Positions 1 through 9,856 of a DNA stretch of 64,000 nt are shown here, in pieces. The position numbers were made by a program, and so were the translations under genes. Source of the DNA: Nomia melanderi (Eukaryota; Arthropoda; Insecta; Hymenoptera; Halictidae); contig NW_027475133.1 in NCBI RefSeq assembly GCF_051020985.1, forward strand, positions 1,054,001 to 1,118,000. Direction: 5' to 3'. Each line of letters opens with the position of its first letter. Position 1 is the stretch's first letter. A model generated the notes under the pieces. It saw only the letters and a list, made by a program, of their open reading frames with translations, was not told the DNA's origin and did not search any database.

Positions 1-1926
1 AACGACCTCGGACCACCAGAGGCCGAGAAAACCACAGTCTCATTGGTCCGGACGCTCAGGGTCAGGGGAAAATCCAACATATATCTGGTGATATCTCGGG
101 TGCTATTACAGATAGCGCAATAAATAAATGTGCATTGTCTGTAGGAGTCCCTGGAGCATGAATCTGTGCAGAGGGAACGACCTCGGACCACCAGGGGCCG
201 AGAAAACCACAGTCTCATGGGGTCGGACACTCAGGGTCAGGGAAGAATCCAATATATACCTGGTGATATCTCGGGTGCTATTAGAGATAGCGCAATAAAC
301 CAAAGTGAATTATCTGCAGGAGACCCTGGCGCATGAATCTGTGCAGCGGGAACGACCTCGGACCACCAGGTGCCGAGACAACAACCGTCTCATGGGGCCG
401 GACACTCAGGGTCAGGGAAAAATCCAATATATATCTGGTGATATCTCGGGTGCTATTACAGATAGCCCAAGAAATCAAAGTGCATTGTCTGTATTAGGCC
501 CCGGCGCATGAATCTGTGCAGCGGGAACGACCTCGGACCACCAGGGGCCGAGAAAACCACCGTCTCATGGGGCCGGACACTCAGGGTCAGGGAAAAATCC
601 AATATATATCTGGTGATATCTCGGGTGCTATTACAGATAGCGCAATAAATCAGAGTGCATTGTCTGTAGGAGGCCCTGGCGCATGAATCTATGTAGCGGG
701 AACGACCTCGGACCACCAGAGGCCGAGAAAACCACAGTCTCATGGGTCCGGACGCTCAGGGTCAGGGGAAAATCCAACATATATCTGGTGATATCTCGGG
801 TGCTATTACAGATAGCGCAATAAGTCAAAGTGAATTGTCTGTAGGACGCCCTGGCGCATGAATCTGTGCAGCCGGAACGACCTCGAACCACCAGGGGCCG
901 CGAAAACCACCGTCTCATGGGGCCGGACACTCAGGGTCAGTGAAAGATCCAATATATATCTGGTGGTATCTCGGGTGCTATTACAGATAGCGGAATAAAT
1001 AAATGTGCATTGTCTGTAGGAGGCCCTGGAGCATGAATCTGTGCAGAGGGAACGACCTCGGACCACCAGGGGCCGAGAAAACCACAGTCTCATGGGGTCG
1101 GACACTCAGGGTCAGGGAAGAATCCAATATATACCTGGTGATATCTCGGGTGCTATTACAGATAGCGCAATAAGTCAAAGTGAATTGTCTGTAGGACGCC
1201 CTGGCGCATGAATCTGTGCAGCGGGAACGACCTCGGACCACCAGGTGCCGAGACAACAACCGTCTCATGGGGCCGGACACTCAGGGTCAGGGAAAAATCC
1301 AATATATTTCTGGTGATATCTCGGGTTATATTACAGATAGAACAATAAATCAAAGTGCATTGTCTGTAGGAGGCTCAGGCGAATGAATCTGTGCAGCGGG
1401 AAGAGACCTCGGACCACCAGGGGCCGAGAAAACCACAGTCTCATGGGGCCGGACACTCAGGGTCAGGGGAAAATCCAATATATATCTGGTGATATCTCGG
1501 GTGCTATTACAGATAGCGCAATAAATCAGAGTGCATTGTCTGTAGGAGGCCCTGGCGCATGAATCTATGTAGCGGGAACGACCTCGGACCACCAGAGGCC
1601 GAGAAAACCACAGTCTCATGGGTCCGGACACTCAGGGTCAGTGAAAAATCCAATATATATCTGGTTATATCTCGAGTGCTATTACAGATAGCGCAATAAA
1701 TCAGAGTGCATTGTCTGTAGGAGGCCCTGGCGCATGAATCTGTGTAGCGGGAACGACCTCGGACCACCAGAGGCCGAGAAAACCACAGTCTCATGGGTCC
1801 GGACACTCAGGGTCAGTGAAAAATCCAATATATATCTGGTTATATCTCGAGTGCTATTACAGATAGCGCAATAAATCAGAGTGCATTGTCTGTAGGAGGC
1901 CCTGGCGCATGAATCTGTGTAGCGGG
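1..1926. repeat. 11-monomer higher-order repeat, copy 1
   Basis: The first base of the window aligns with 1,927, giving a unit of 11 x 175 + 1 bp. Monomer types follow the same order in both copies up to 1,525 (3,448 in copy 2) with only a handful of substitutions. Copy 1 has a private 1-bp insertion near 1,404 (GGGAAGAGACC for GGGAACGACC). The unit includes the exact doublet at 1,568-1,969. The start of this copy lies left of the window. Confidence 0.85.
160..334 (+). repeat. First complete 175-bp monomer (phase reference)
   Basis: This copy sets the numbering used here: it begins with the G of GAATCTGTGC and ends with GCGCAT just before the next GAATCTGTGC at 335. Order inside the monomer: GCAGCGGGAACG box (here GCAGAGGGAACG), CTCGG/CCGAG dyad, GTCTCATGGGG, CACTCAGGGTCAGG, AATATATA core, GATATC, GCTAT/ATAGC dyad, and a tail that carries the main haplotype differences. 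The choice of start is arbitrary because the array is continuous. Confidence 0.95.
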
Positions 1927-1969
1927 AACGACCTCGGACCACCAGAGGCCGAGAAAACCACAGTCTCAT
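1568..1969. repeat. Exact doublet of one variant monomer
   Basis: 1,568-1,742 and 1,743-1,917 are identical base for base, and identity runs on to 1,969, about 2.3 copies in total. The monomer is marked by GTCCGGACACTC, CTGGTTATATCTCGAG and TCAGAGTGC. The first changes flanking the run are CTATG for CTGTG on the left and CATTGG for CATGGG on the right. This is a recent single-monomer duplication, and it lies in copy 1 of the 11-mer without a matching pair in copy 2. Confidence 0.9.
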
Positions 1970-3448
1970 TGGTCCGGACGCTCAGGGTCAGGGGAAAATC
2001 CAACATATATCTGGTGATATCTCGGGTGCTATTACAGATAGCGCAATAAATAAATGTGCATTGTCTGTAGGAGGCCCTGGAGCATGAATCTGTGCAGAGG
2101 GAACGACCTCGGACCACCAGGGGCCGAGAAAACCAGTCTCATGGGGTCGGACACTCAGGGTCAGGGAAGAATCCAATATATACCTGGTGATATCTCGGGT
2201 GCTATTAGAGATAGCGCAATAAACCAAAGTGAATTATCTGCAGGAGACCCTGGCGCATGAATCTGTGCAGCGGGAACGACCTCGGACCACCAGGTGCCGA
2301 GACAACAACCGTCTCATGGGGCCGGACACTCAGGGTCAGGGAAAAATCCAATATATATCTGGTGATATCTCGGGTGCTATTACAGATAGCCCAAGAAATC
2401 AAAGTGCATTGTCTGTATTAGGCCCCGGCGCATGAATCTGTGCAGCGGGAACGACCTCGGACCACCAGGGGCCGAGAAAACCACCGTCTCATGGGGCCGG
2501 ACACTCAGGGTCAGGGAAAAATCCAATATATATCTGGTGATATCTCGGGTGCTATTACAGATAGCGCAATAAATCAGATTGCATTGTCTGTAGGAGGCCC
2601 TGGCGCATGAATCTATGTAGCGGGAACGACCTCGGACCACCAGAGGCCGAGAAAACCACAGTCTCATGGGTCCGGACGCTCAGGGTCAGGGGAAAATCCA
2701 ACATATATCTGGTGATATCTCGGGTGCTATTACAGATAGCGCAATAAGTCAAAGTGAATTGTCTGTAGGACGCCCTGGCGCATGAATCTGTGCAGCCGGA
2801 ACGACCTCGAACCACCAGGGGCCGCGAAAACCACCGTCTCATGGGGCCGGACACTCAGGGTCAGTGAAAGATCCAATATATATCTGGTGGTATCTCGGGT
2901 GCTATTACAGATAGCGGAATAAATAAATGTGCATTGTCTGTAGGAGGCCCTGGAGCATGAATCTGTGCAGAGGGAACGACCTCGGACCACCAGGGGCCGA
3001 GAAAACCACAGTCTCATGGGGTCGGACACTCAGGGTCAGGGAAGAATCCAATATATACCTGGTGATATCTCGGGTGCTATTACAGATAGCGCAATAAGTC
3101 AAAGTGAATTGTCTGTAGGACGCCCTGGCGCATGAATCTGTGCAGCGGGAACGACCTCGGACCACCAGGTGCCGAGACAACAACCGTCTCATGGGGCCGG
3201 ACACTCAGGGTCAGGGAAAAATCCAATATATTTCTGGTGATATCTCGGGTTATATTACAGATAGAACAATAAATCAAAGTGCATTGTCTGTAGGAGGCTC
3301 AGGCGAATGAATCTGTGCAGCGGGAACGACCTCGGACCACCAGGGGCCGAGAAAACCACAGTCTCATGGGGCCGGACACTCAGGGTCAGGGGAAAATCCA
3401 ATATATATCTGGTGATATCTCGGGTGCTATTACAGATAGCGCAATAAA
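1927..3448. repeat. 11-monomer higher-order repeat, copy 2 (partial)
   Basis: Repeats 1-1,525 in order and in diagnostic variants, including CATTGGTCC near 1,970, the TTAGGCCCCGG tail near 2,420, GCCGGAACGACCTCGAACC near 2,796 and the GTTATATTACAGATAGAAC dyad near 3,249. A private 2-bp deletion sits at about 2,133-2,135 (AAAACCAGTC for AAAACCACAGTC). After 3,448 the tail switches to the AACCAAAGTGAATTATCTGC haplotype and the correspondence ends in mid-monomer. Confidence 0.85.
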
Positions 3449-5979
3449 CCAAAGTGAATTATCTGCAGGAGGCCCTGGCGCATGAATCTGTGCAGCGGGA
3501 ACGACCTCGGATTACCAGGGTCCGAGATAACCACCGTCTCATGGGGCCGGACACCCAGGGTCGGGGAAAAATCCAATATATATCTGGTGATATCTCGGGT
3601 GCTATTACAGATAGCCCAAGAAATCAAAGTGCATTGTCTGTATTAGGCCCCGGCGCATGAATCTGTGCAGCGGGAACGACCTCGGACCACCAGGGGCCGA
3701 GAAAACCACCGTCTCATGGGGCCGGACACACAGGGTCAGGGAAAAATCCAGTATATATCTGGTGATATCTCGGGTGCTATTACAGATAGCCCAAGAAATC
3801 AAAGTGCATTGTCTGTATTAGGCCCCGGCGCATGAATCTGTGCAGCGGGAACGACCTCGGACCACCAGGGGCCGAGAAAACCACCGTCTCATGGGGCCGG
3901 ACACTCAGGGTCAGGGAAGAATCCAATATATATCTGGTGATATCTCGGGTGCTATTACAGATAGCGCAATAAATCAAAGTGCATTGTCTGTAGGAGGCTC
4001 AGGCGAATGAATCTGTGCAGCGGGAACGACCTCGGACCACCAGGGGCCGAGAAAACCACAGTCTCATGGGGCCGGACACTCAGGGTCAGGGGAAAATCCA
4101 ATATATATCTGGTGATATCTCGGGTGCTATTACAGATAGCGCAATAAACCAAAGTGCATTGTCTGTAGGAGGCCCTGGCGCATGAATCTGTGTAGCGGGA
4201 ACGACCTCGGACCACCAGAGGCCGAGAAAACCACAGTCTCATTGGTCCGGACGCTCAGGGTCAGGGGAAAATCCAACATATATCTGGTGATATCTCGGGT
4301 GCTATTACAGATAGCGCAATAAATCAAAGTGAATTGTCTGTAGGACGCCCTGGCGCATGAATCTGTGCAGCCGGAACGACCTCGAACCACCAGGGGCCGC
4401 GAAAACCACCGTCTCATGGGGCCGGACACTCAGGGTCAGTGAAAGATCCAATATATATCTGGTGGTATCTCGGGTGCTATTACAGATAGCGTAATAAATA
4501 AATGTGCATTGTCTGTAGGAGGCCCTGGAGCATGAATCTGTGCAGAGGGAACGACCTCGGACCACCAGGGGCCGAGAAAACCACAGTCTCATGGGGTCGG
4601 ACACTCAGGGTCAGGGAAGAATCCAATATATACCTGGTGATATCTCGGGTGCTATTAGAGATAGCGCAAAAAACCAAAGTGAATTATCTGCAGGAGACCC
4701 TGGCGCATGAATCTGTGCAGCGGGAACGACCTCGGACCACCAGGTGCCGAGACAACAACCGTCTCATGGGGCCGGACACTCAGGGTCAGGGAAAAATCCA
4801 ATATATTTCTGGTGATATCTCGGGTTATATTACAGATAGAACAATAAATCAAAGTGCATTGTCTGTAGGAGGCCCTGGCGCATGAATCTGTGCAGCGGGA
4901 ACGACCTCGGACCACCAGGGGCCGAGAAAACCACCGTCTCATGGGGCCGGACACTCAGGGTCAGGGAAAAATCCAATATATATCTGGTGATATCTCGGTG
5001 CTATTACAGATAGCCCAAGAAATCAAAGTGCATTGTCTGTATTAGGCCCCGGCGCATGAATCTGTGCAGCGGGAACGACCTCGGACCACCAGGGGCCGAG
5101 AAAACCACCGTCTCATGGGGCCGGACACTCAGGGTCAGGGAAAAATCCAATATATATCTGGTGATATCTCGGGTGCTATTACAGATAGCGCAATAAATCA
5201 GAGTGCATTGTCTGTAGGAGGCCCTGGCGCATGAATCTGTGTAGCGGGAACGACCTCGGACCACCAGAGGCCGAGAAAACCACAGTCTCATGGGTCCGGA
5301 CGCTCAGGGTCAGGGGAAAATCCAACATATATCTGGTGATATCTCGGGTGCTATTACAGATAGCGCAATAAGTCAAAGTGAATTGTCTGTAGGACGCCCT
5401 GGCGCATGAATCTGTGCAGCCGGAACGACCTCGAACCACCAGGGGCCGCGAAAACCACCGTCTCATGGGGCCGGACACTCAGGGTCAGTGAAAGATCCAA
5501 TATATATCTGGTGGTATCTCGGGTGCTATTACAGATAGCGTAATAAATAAATGTGCATTGTCTGTAGGAGGCCCTGGAGCATGAATCTGTGCAGAAGGAA
5601 CGACCTCGGACCACCAGGGGCCGAGAAAACCACAGTCTCATGGGGTCGGACACTCAGGGTCAGGGAAGAATCCAATATATACCTGGTGATATCTCGGGTG
5701 CTATTAGAGATAGCGCAATAAACCAAAGTGAATTATCTGCAGAAGACCCTGGCGCATGAATCTGTGCAGCGGGAACGACCTCGGACCACCAGGGGCCGAG
5801 ACAACAACCGTCTCATGGGGCCGGACACTCAGGGTCAGGGGAAAATCCAATATATATCTGGTGATATCTCGGGTGCTATTACAGATAGAACAATAAATCA
5901 AAGTGCATTGTCTGTAGGAGGCTCAGGCGAATGAATCTGTGCCGCAGGAACGACCTCGGACCACCAGTGGACGAGAAAA

Positions 5980-6016
5980 TTACAGATATTCGGAATCCGT
6001 CACCCAAGGTCATGTA
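5980..6016. repeat. Diverged 37-bp segment, instance 1
   Basis: Between GCCGAGAAAA and AAAATCC the usual bases are replaced by an equally long, roughly half-matching segment containing GATATTCGGAATCCG. The flanking monomer stays in phase. Here the left arm of the GC dyad's partner reads GGACGAG, an extra change. Confidence 0.85.
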
Positions 6017-6154
6017 AAAATCCAGCAAATATCTGGTGATATCTCCGGTGCTATTAGAGATAGCGCAATAAACCAAAGTGCATTGTCTGTAGGAGGCCCA
6101 GGCGAATGAATCTGTGCAGCGGAAACGACCTCGGACCACCAGGGGCCGAGAAAA

Positions 6155-6191
6155 TTACAGATATTCGGAATCCGTCACCCAAGGTCATGTA
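6155..6191. repeat. Diverged 37-bp segment, instance 2
   Basis: Same segment in the very next monomer, exactly 175 bp after the first. The two differ in the following AT core (CAGCAAATATC against CAGCATATATC), so they are not a simple exact doublet. Confidence 0.85.
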
Positions 6192-6854
6192 AAAATCCAG
6201 CATATATCTGGTGATATCTCGGGTGCTATTACAGATAGCCTAATAACCCAAAGTGCATTGTCTGTAGGAGGCCCTGGCGCATGAATCTGTGCAGCGGGAA
6301 CGACCTCGGACCACCAGGGGCCGAGAAAACCACCGTCTCATGGGGCCGGACACTCAGGGTCAGGGAAAAATCCAGTATATATCTGGTGATATCTCGGGTG
6401 CTATTACAGATAGCCCAAGAAATCAAAGTGCATTGTCTGTAGGAGGCCCTGGCGCATGAATCTGGGCAGCGGGAACGACCTCGGACCACCAGGGACCGAG
6501 AAAACCACCGTCTCATGGGGCCGGACACTCAGGGTCAGGGAAGAATCCAATATATATCTGGTGATATCTCGGGTGCTATTACAGATAGCGCAATAAATCA
6601 AAGTGCATTGTCTGTAGGAGGCTCAGGCGAATGAATCTGTGCAGCGGGAACGACCTCGGACCACCAGGGGCCGAGAAAACCACAGTCTCATGGGGCCGGA
6701 CACTCAGGGTCAGGGGAAAATCCAATATATATCTGGTGATATCTCGGGTGCTATTACAGATAGCGCAATAAACCAAAGTGCATTGTCTGTAGGAGGCTCT
6801 TGCGAATGAATCTGTACCGCAGGAACGACCTCGGACCACCAGGGGCCGAGAAAA

Positions 6855-6891
6855 TTACAGATTTTCGGAATCCGTCACCCAAGGTCATGTA
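6855..6891. repeat. Diverged 37-bp segment, instance 3
   Basis: Carries GATTTTCGG in place of GATATTCGG and is followed by AAAACCCAGC instead of AAAATCCAGC. Four monomers after instance 2. Confidence 0.85.
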
Positions 6892-7204
6892 AAAACCCAG
6901 CATATATCTGGTGATATCTCGGGTGCTATTACTGATAGCCTAATAACCCAAAGTGCATTGTCTGTAGGAGGCCCTGGCGCATGAATCTGGGCAGCGGGAA
7001 CGACCTCGGACCACCAGGGACCGAGAAAATCACCGTCTCATGGAGCCGGACACTCAGGGTCAGGGAAAAATCCAATATATATCTGGTGATATCTCGGGTG
7101 CTATTACAGATAGCGCAATAAATCAAAGTGCATTGTCTGTAGGAGGCCCAGGCGAATGAATCTGTGCAGCGGGAACGACCTCGGACCACCAGTGGCCGAG
7201 AAAA

Positions 7205-7241
7205 TTACAGATATTCGGAATCCGTCACCCAAGGTCATGTA
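7205..7241. repeat. Diverged 37-bp segment, instance 4
   Basis: Two monomers after instance 3. The upstream dyad reads CCAGTGGCCGAG, which most but not all carriers of this segment share. Confidence 0.85.
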
Positions 7242-7529
7242 AAAATCCAGCAAATATCTGGTGATATCTCGGGTGCTATTAGAGATAGCGCAATAAACCA
7301 AAGTGCATTGTCTGTAGGAGGCCCTGGCGCATGAATCCGGGCAGCGGGAACGACCTCGGACCACCAGGGGCCGAGAAAAACACCGACTCACGGGGCCGAA
7401 CACTCAGGGTCAGGGGAAAATCCAATATATATCTGGTGATATCTCGGGTGCCATTACAGATAGCGCAATAAATCAAAGTGCATTGTCTGTAGGAGGCCCT
7501 GGCGCATGAATCTGTGCAGCGGGAACGAC

Positions 7530-7550
7530 CTCGGACCACCAGGGGCCGAG
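7530..7550. other. GC-rich imperfect dyad of the monomer (example copy)
   Basis: In the near-consensus monomer at 7,508-7,682, the arms CTCGG (7530-7534) and CCGAG (7546-7550) are perfect inverted repeats. After one mismatch the pairing continues with CC (7536-7537) and GG (7543-7544) around a 5-nt centre. The same dyad is present in most monomers, with CCACCAGAGG, CCTCCAGGGG and CTAGG variants weakening it in some. It could form a hairpin in single-stranded DNA or RNA, or be a dimeric protein site. Neither is shown by the sequence. Confidence 0.75.
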
Positions 7551-7590
7551 AAAACCACCGTCTCATGGGGCCGGACACTCAGGGTCAGGG

Positions 7591-7607
7591 AAAAATCCAA
7601 TATATAT
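7591..7607. other. AT-rich core of the monomer (example copy)
   Basis: AAAAATCCAATATATAT is the most AT-rich part of the monomer and lies between the GC-rich half and the EcoRV site. A CCAAT followed by TATATAT resembles promoter words by chance. The core is nearly invariant; occasional changes are AATATTTAT (about 19,502, 52,572, 58,174, 62,024, 63,774) and AATATAGAT (for example about 20,200, 24,925 and 55,020). It may act as a flexible or easily melted segment that repeats every 175 bp. Confidence 0.7.
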
Positions 7608-7612
7608 CTGGT

Positions 7613-7623
7613 GATATCTCGGG
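7613..7623. other. EcoRV (GATATC) overlapping AvaI (CTCGGG) site, example
   Basis: GATATC at 7613-7618 overlaps CTCGGG at 7618-7623. Nearly all monomers keep this pair, so EcoRV should cut the array into a 175-bp ladder. Losses are informative: GTTATATCTCG copies near 1,665, 1,840 and 13,036 lack EcoRV, and TCTTGGG copies (for example near 32,815, 36,840, 58,190 and 63,440) lack AvaI through a C-to-T change at a CpG. Confidence 0.85.
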
Positions 7624-7641
7624 TGCTATTACAGATAGCGC
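7623..7641. other. Second dyad GTGCTAT-TACAG-ATAGCGC (example copy)
   Basis: The arms 7623-7629 and 7635-7641 pair at six of seven positions (the odd pair is T with G) around a 5-nt loop, TACAG. The loop is TAGAG in the other common haplotype, and the stem stays intact. A third form, GTTATAT-TACAG-ATAGAAC (near 1,326, 3,250, 4,826, 8,850 and 13,226), changes both arms and still pairs at six of seven positions. Dyads of this kind have been proposed to mark centromeric satellites that lack CENP-B boxes; its role here is inference. Confidence 0.7.
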
Positions 7642-8264
7642 AATAAACCAAAGTGCATTGTCTGTAGGAGGCCCTGGCGCATGAATCTGTGCAGCGGGAA
7701 CGACCTCGGATTACCAGGGTCCGAGATAACCACCGTCTCATGGGGCCGGACACCCAGGGTCAGGGAAAAATCCAATATATATCTGGTGATATCTCGGGTG
7801 CTATTACAGATAGCGCAATAAATCAGAGTGCATTGTCTGTAGGAGGCCCTGGCGCATGAATCTGTGTAGCGGGAACGACCTCGGACCACCAGAGGCCGAG
7901 AAAACCACAGTCTCATGGGGCCGGACGCTCAGGGTCAGGGGAAAATCCAATATATATCTGGTGATATCTCGGGTGCTATTAGAGATAGCGCATTAAACCA
8001 AAGTGAATTATCTGCAGGAGGCCCTGGCGCATGAATCTGTGCAACGGGAACGACCTCGGACCACCAGGGGCCGAGAAAACCACAGTCTCATGGGGCCGGA
8101 CACTCAGGGTCAGGGGAAAATCCAACATATATCTGGTGATATCTCGGGTGCTATTACAGATAGCCCAAGAAATGAAAGTGCATTGTCTGTATTTGGACCC
8201 GGCGCATGAATCTGTGCAGCGGGAACGACCTCGGATCACCAGGGGCCGAGAAAACCACCGTCTC

Positions 8265-8813
8265 ATGGGGCCGGACACTCAGGGTCAGTGAAAAATCCAA
8301 TATATATCTGGTGATATCTCGGGTGCTATTACAGATAGCGCAATAAATCAAAGTGCATTGTCTGTAGGAGACCCTGGCGCATGAATCTGTGCAGCGGGAA
8401 CGACCTCGGACCACCAGGGGCCGAGACAACAACCGTCTAATGGGGCCGGACACTCAGGGTCAGTGAAAAATCCAATATATATCTGGTGATATCTCGGGTG
8501 CTATTACAGATAGCGCAATAAATCAAAGTGCATTGTCTGTAGGAGACCCTGGCGCATGAATCTGTGCAGCGGGAACGACCTCGGACCACCAGGGGCCGAG
8601 ACAACAACCGTCTAATGGGGCCGGACACTCAGGGTCAGTGAAAAATCCAATATATATCTGGTGATATCTCGGGTGCTATTACAGATAGCGCAATAAATCA
8701 AAGTGCATTGTCTGTAGGAGACCCTGGCGCATGAATCTGTGCAGCGGGAACGACCTCGGACCACCAGGGGCCGAGACAACAACCGTCTAATGGGGCCGGA
8801 CACTCAGGGTCAG
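8265..8813. repeat. Exact triplet of one monomer
   Basis: 8,265-8,439, 8,440-8,614 and 8,615-8,789 are identical, and identity runs on to 8,813, where CAGTG becomes CAGGG. The monomer is marked by GACAACAACCGTCTAATGGG and GGAGACCCTGG. This is the youngest-looking amplification in the window, with no substitution in about 549 bp. Confidence 0.95.
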
Positions 8814-9856
8814 GGAAAAATCCAATATATTTCTGGTGATATCTCGGGTTATATTACAGATAGAACAATAAATCAAAGTGCATTGTCTGTAGGGGGCCCT
8901 GGCGCATGAATCTGTGCAGCGGGAACGACCTCGGACCACCAGGGGCCGAGAAAACCACCGTCTCATGGGGCCGGACACTCAGGGTCAGGGAAAAATCCAA
9001 TATATATCTGGTGATATCTCGGGTGCTATTACAGATAACCCAAGAAATCAAAGTGCATTGTCTGTATTAGGCCCCGGCGCATGAATCTGTGCAGCGGGAA
9101 CGACCTCGGACCACCAGGGGCCGAGAAAACCACCGTCTCATGGGGCCGGACACTCAGGGTCAGGGAAGAATCCAATATATATCTGGTGATATCTCGGGTG
9201 CTATTACAGATAGTGCAATAAATCAAAGTGCATTGTCTGTAGGAGGCTCAGGCGAATGAATCTGTGCAGCGGGAACGACCTCGGACCACCAGGGGCCGAG
9301 AAAACCACAGTCTCATGGGGCCGGACACTCAGGGTCAGGGGAAAATCCAATATATATCTGGTGATATCTCGGGTGCTATTACAGATAGCGCAATAAACCA
9401 AAGTGCATTGACTGTAGGAGGCTCTTGCGAATGAATCTGTACCGCAGGAACGACCTCGGACCACCAGCGGCCGAGAAAATTACAGATATTCGGAATCCGT
9501 CACCCAAGGTCATGTAAAAATCCAGCAAATATCTGGTGATATCTCGGGTGCTATTAGAGATAGCGCAATAAACCAAAGTGCATTGTCTGTAGGAGGCCCT
9601 GGCGCATGAATCTGTGCAGCGGGAACAACCTAGGTCCACCAGGGACCGAGAAAATCACCGTCTCATGGAGCCGGACACTCAGGGTGAGGGAAAAATCCAA
9701 TATATATCTGGTGATATCTCGGGTGCTATTACAGATAGCGCAATAAATCAAAGTGCATTGTCTGTAGGAGGCCCAGGCGAATGAATCTGTGCAGCGGGAA
9801 CGACCTCGGACCACCAGGGGCCGAGAAAACCACAGTCTCATGGGGCCGGACACTCA
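8814..9856. repeat. Six mixed monomers
   Basis: The first monomer carries the GTTATAT/ATAGAAC dyad form (near 8,850), the next the CCCAAGAAATC tail (9,048), then GGCTCAGGCGAATG (9,246) and GGCTCTTGCGAATG (9,420) tails, in the same order as 6,410-6,810. One diverged segment follows at 9,480. Nothing other than satellite is present. Confidence 0.8.
9480..9516. repeat. Diverged 37-bp segment, instance 5
   Basis: Preceded by GGCTCTTGCGAATG and GTACCGCAGG, the same leader as instances 3 and 6, which indicates that the whole monomer pair was copied. The upstream dyad reads CCAGCGGCCGAG. Confidence 0.85.

Larger units (their letters stand above)
3449..8264. repeat. Mixed monomers with reshuffled pieces of the 11-mer
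   Basis: About 27 monomers, mostly of the types seen at 1-3,448 but in changed order. 4,187-4,290 matches the window start, the following monomers match about 806-1,040, then 281-like and 1,325-like tails follow, and 5,040-5,560 repeats the 456-1,000 order. A 1-bp deletion lies at about 4,996-4,998. Four monomers with a diverged 37-bp segment cluster at 5,980-7,241. There is no gene. Confidence 0.8.

Noticed and set aside
305..511. Plus-strand open frames of about 60-127 codons, repeated through the array
   Set aside because: Same repeat by-product. They overlap the minus-strand frames, their ends move with single substitutions, and they show no conservation pattern of coding DNA.
981..1280. 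Recurrent minus-strand open frames of about 65-99 codons repeated every 175 bp throughout the window
   Set aside because: 175 is one more than a multiple of three, so each copy re-enters a different frame and the same open stretch recurs mechanically. Substitutions change residues freely, and stops come and go between monomers. There is no start context, intron structure or known domain.
5980..6016. CENP-B-like box in the diverged segment (ATTCGGAATCCG)
   Set aside because: TTCG is present, but the required A and the CGGG at the right spacing are missing on both strands.
5980..7241. Insertion of a foreign element into monomers at the diverged segments
   Set aside because: The segment has the same 37-bp length as the normal one, aligns to it at about half its bases, and leaves the phase unchanged, so it is a homologous variant and not an insert.
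7591..7607. TATA/CCAAT promoter in each monomer
   Set aside because: Short AT words are expected in an AT-rich segment, and there is no gene downstream. Satellite transcription is possible but not shown by sequence.
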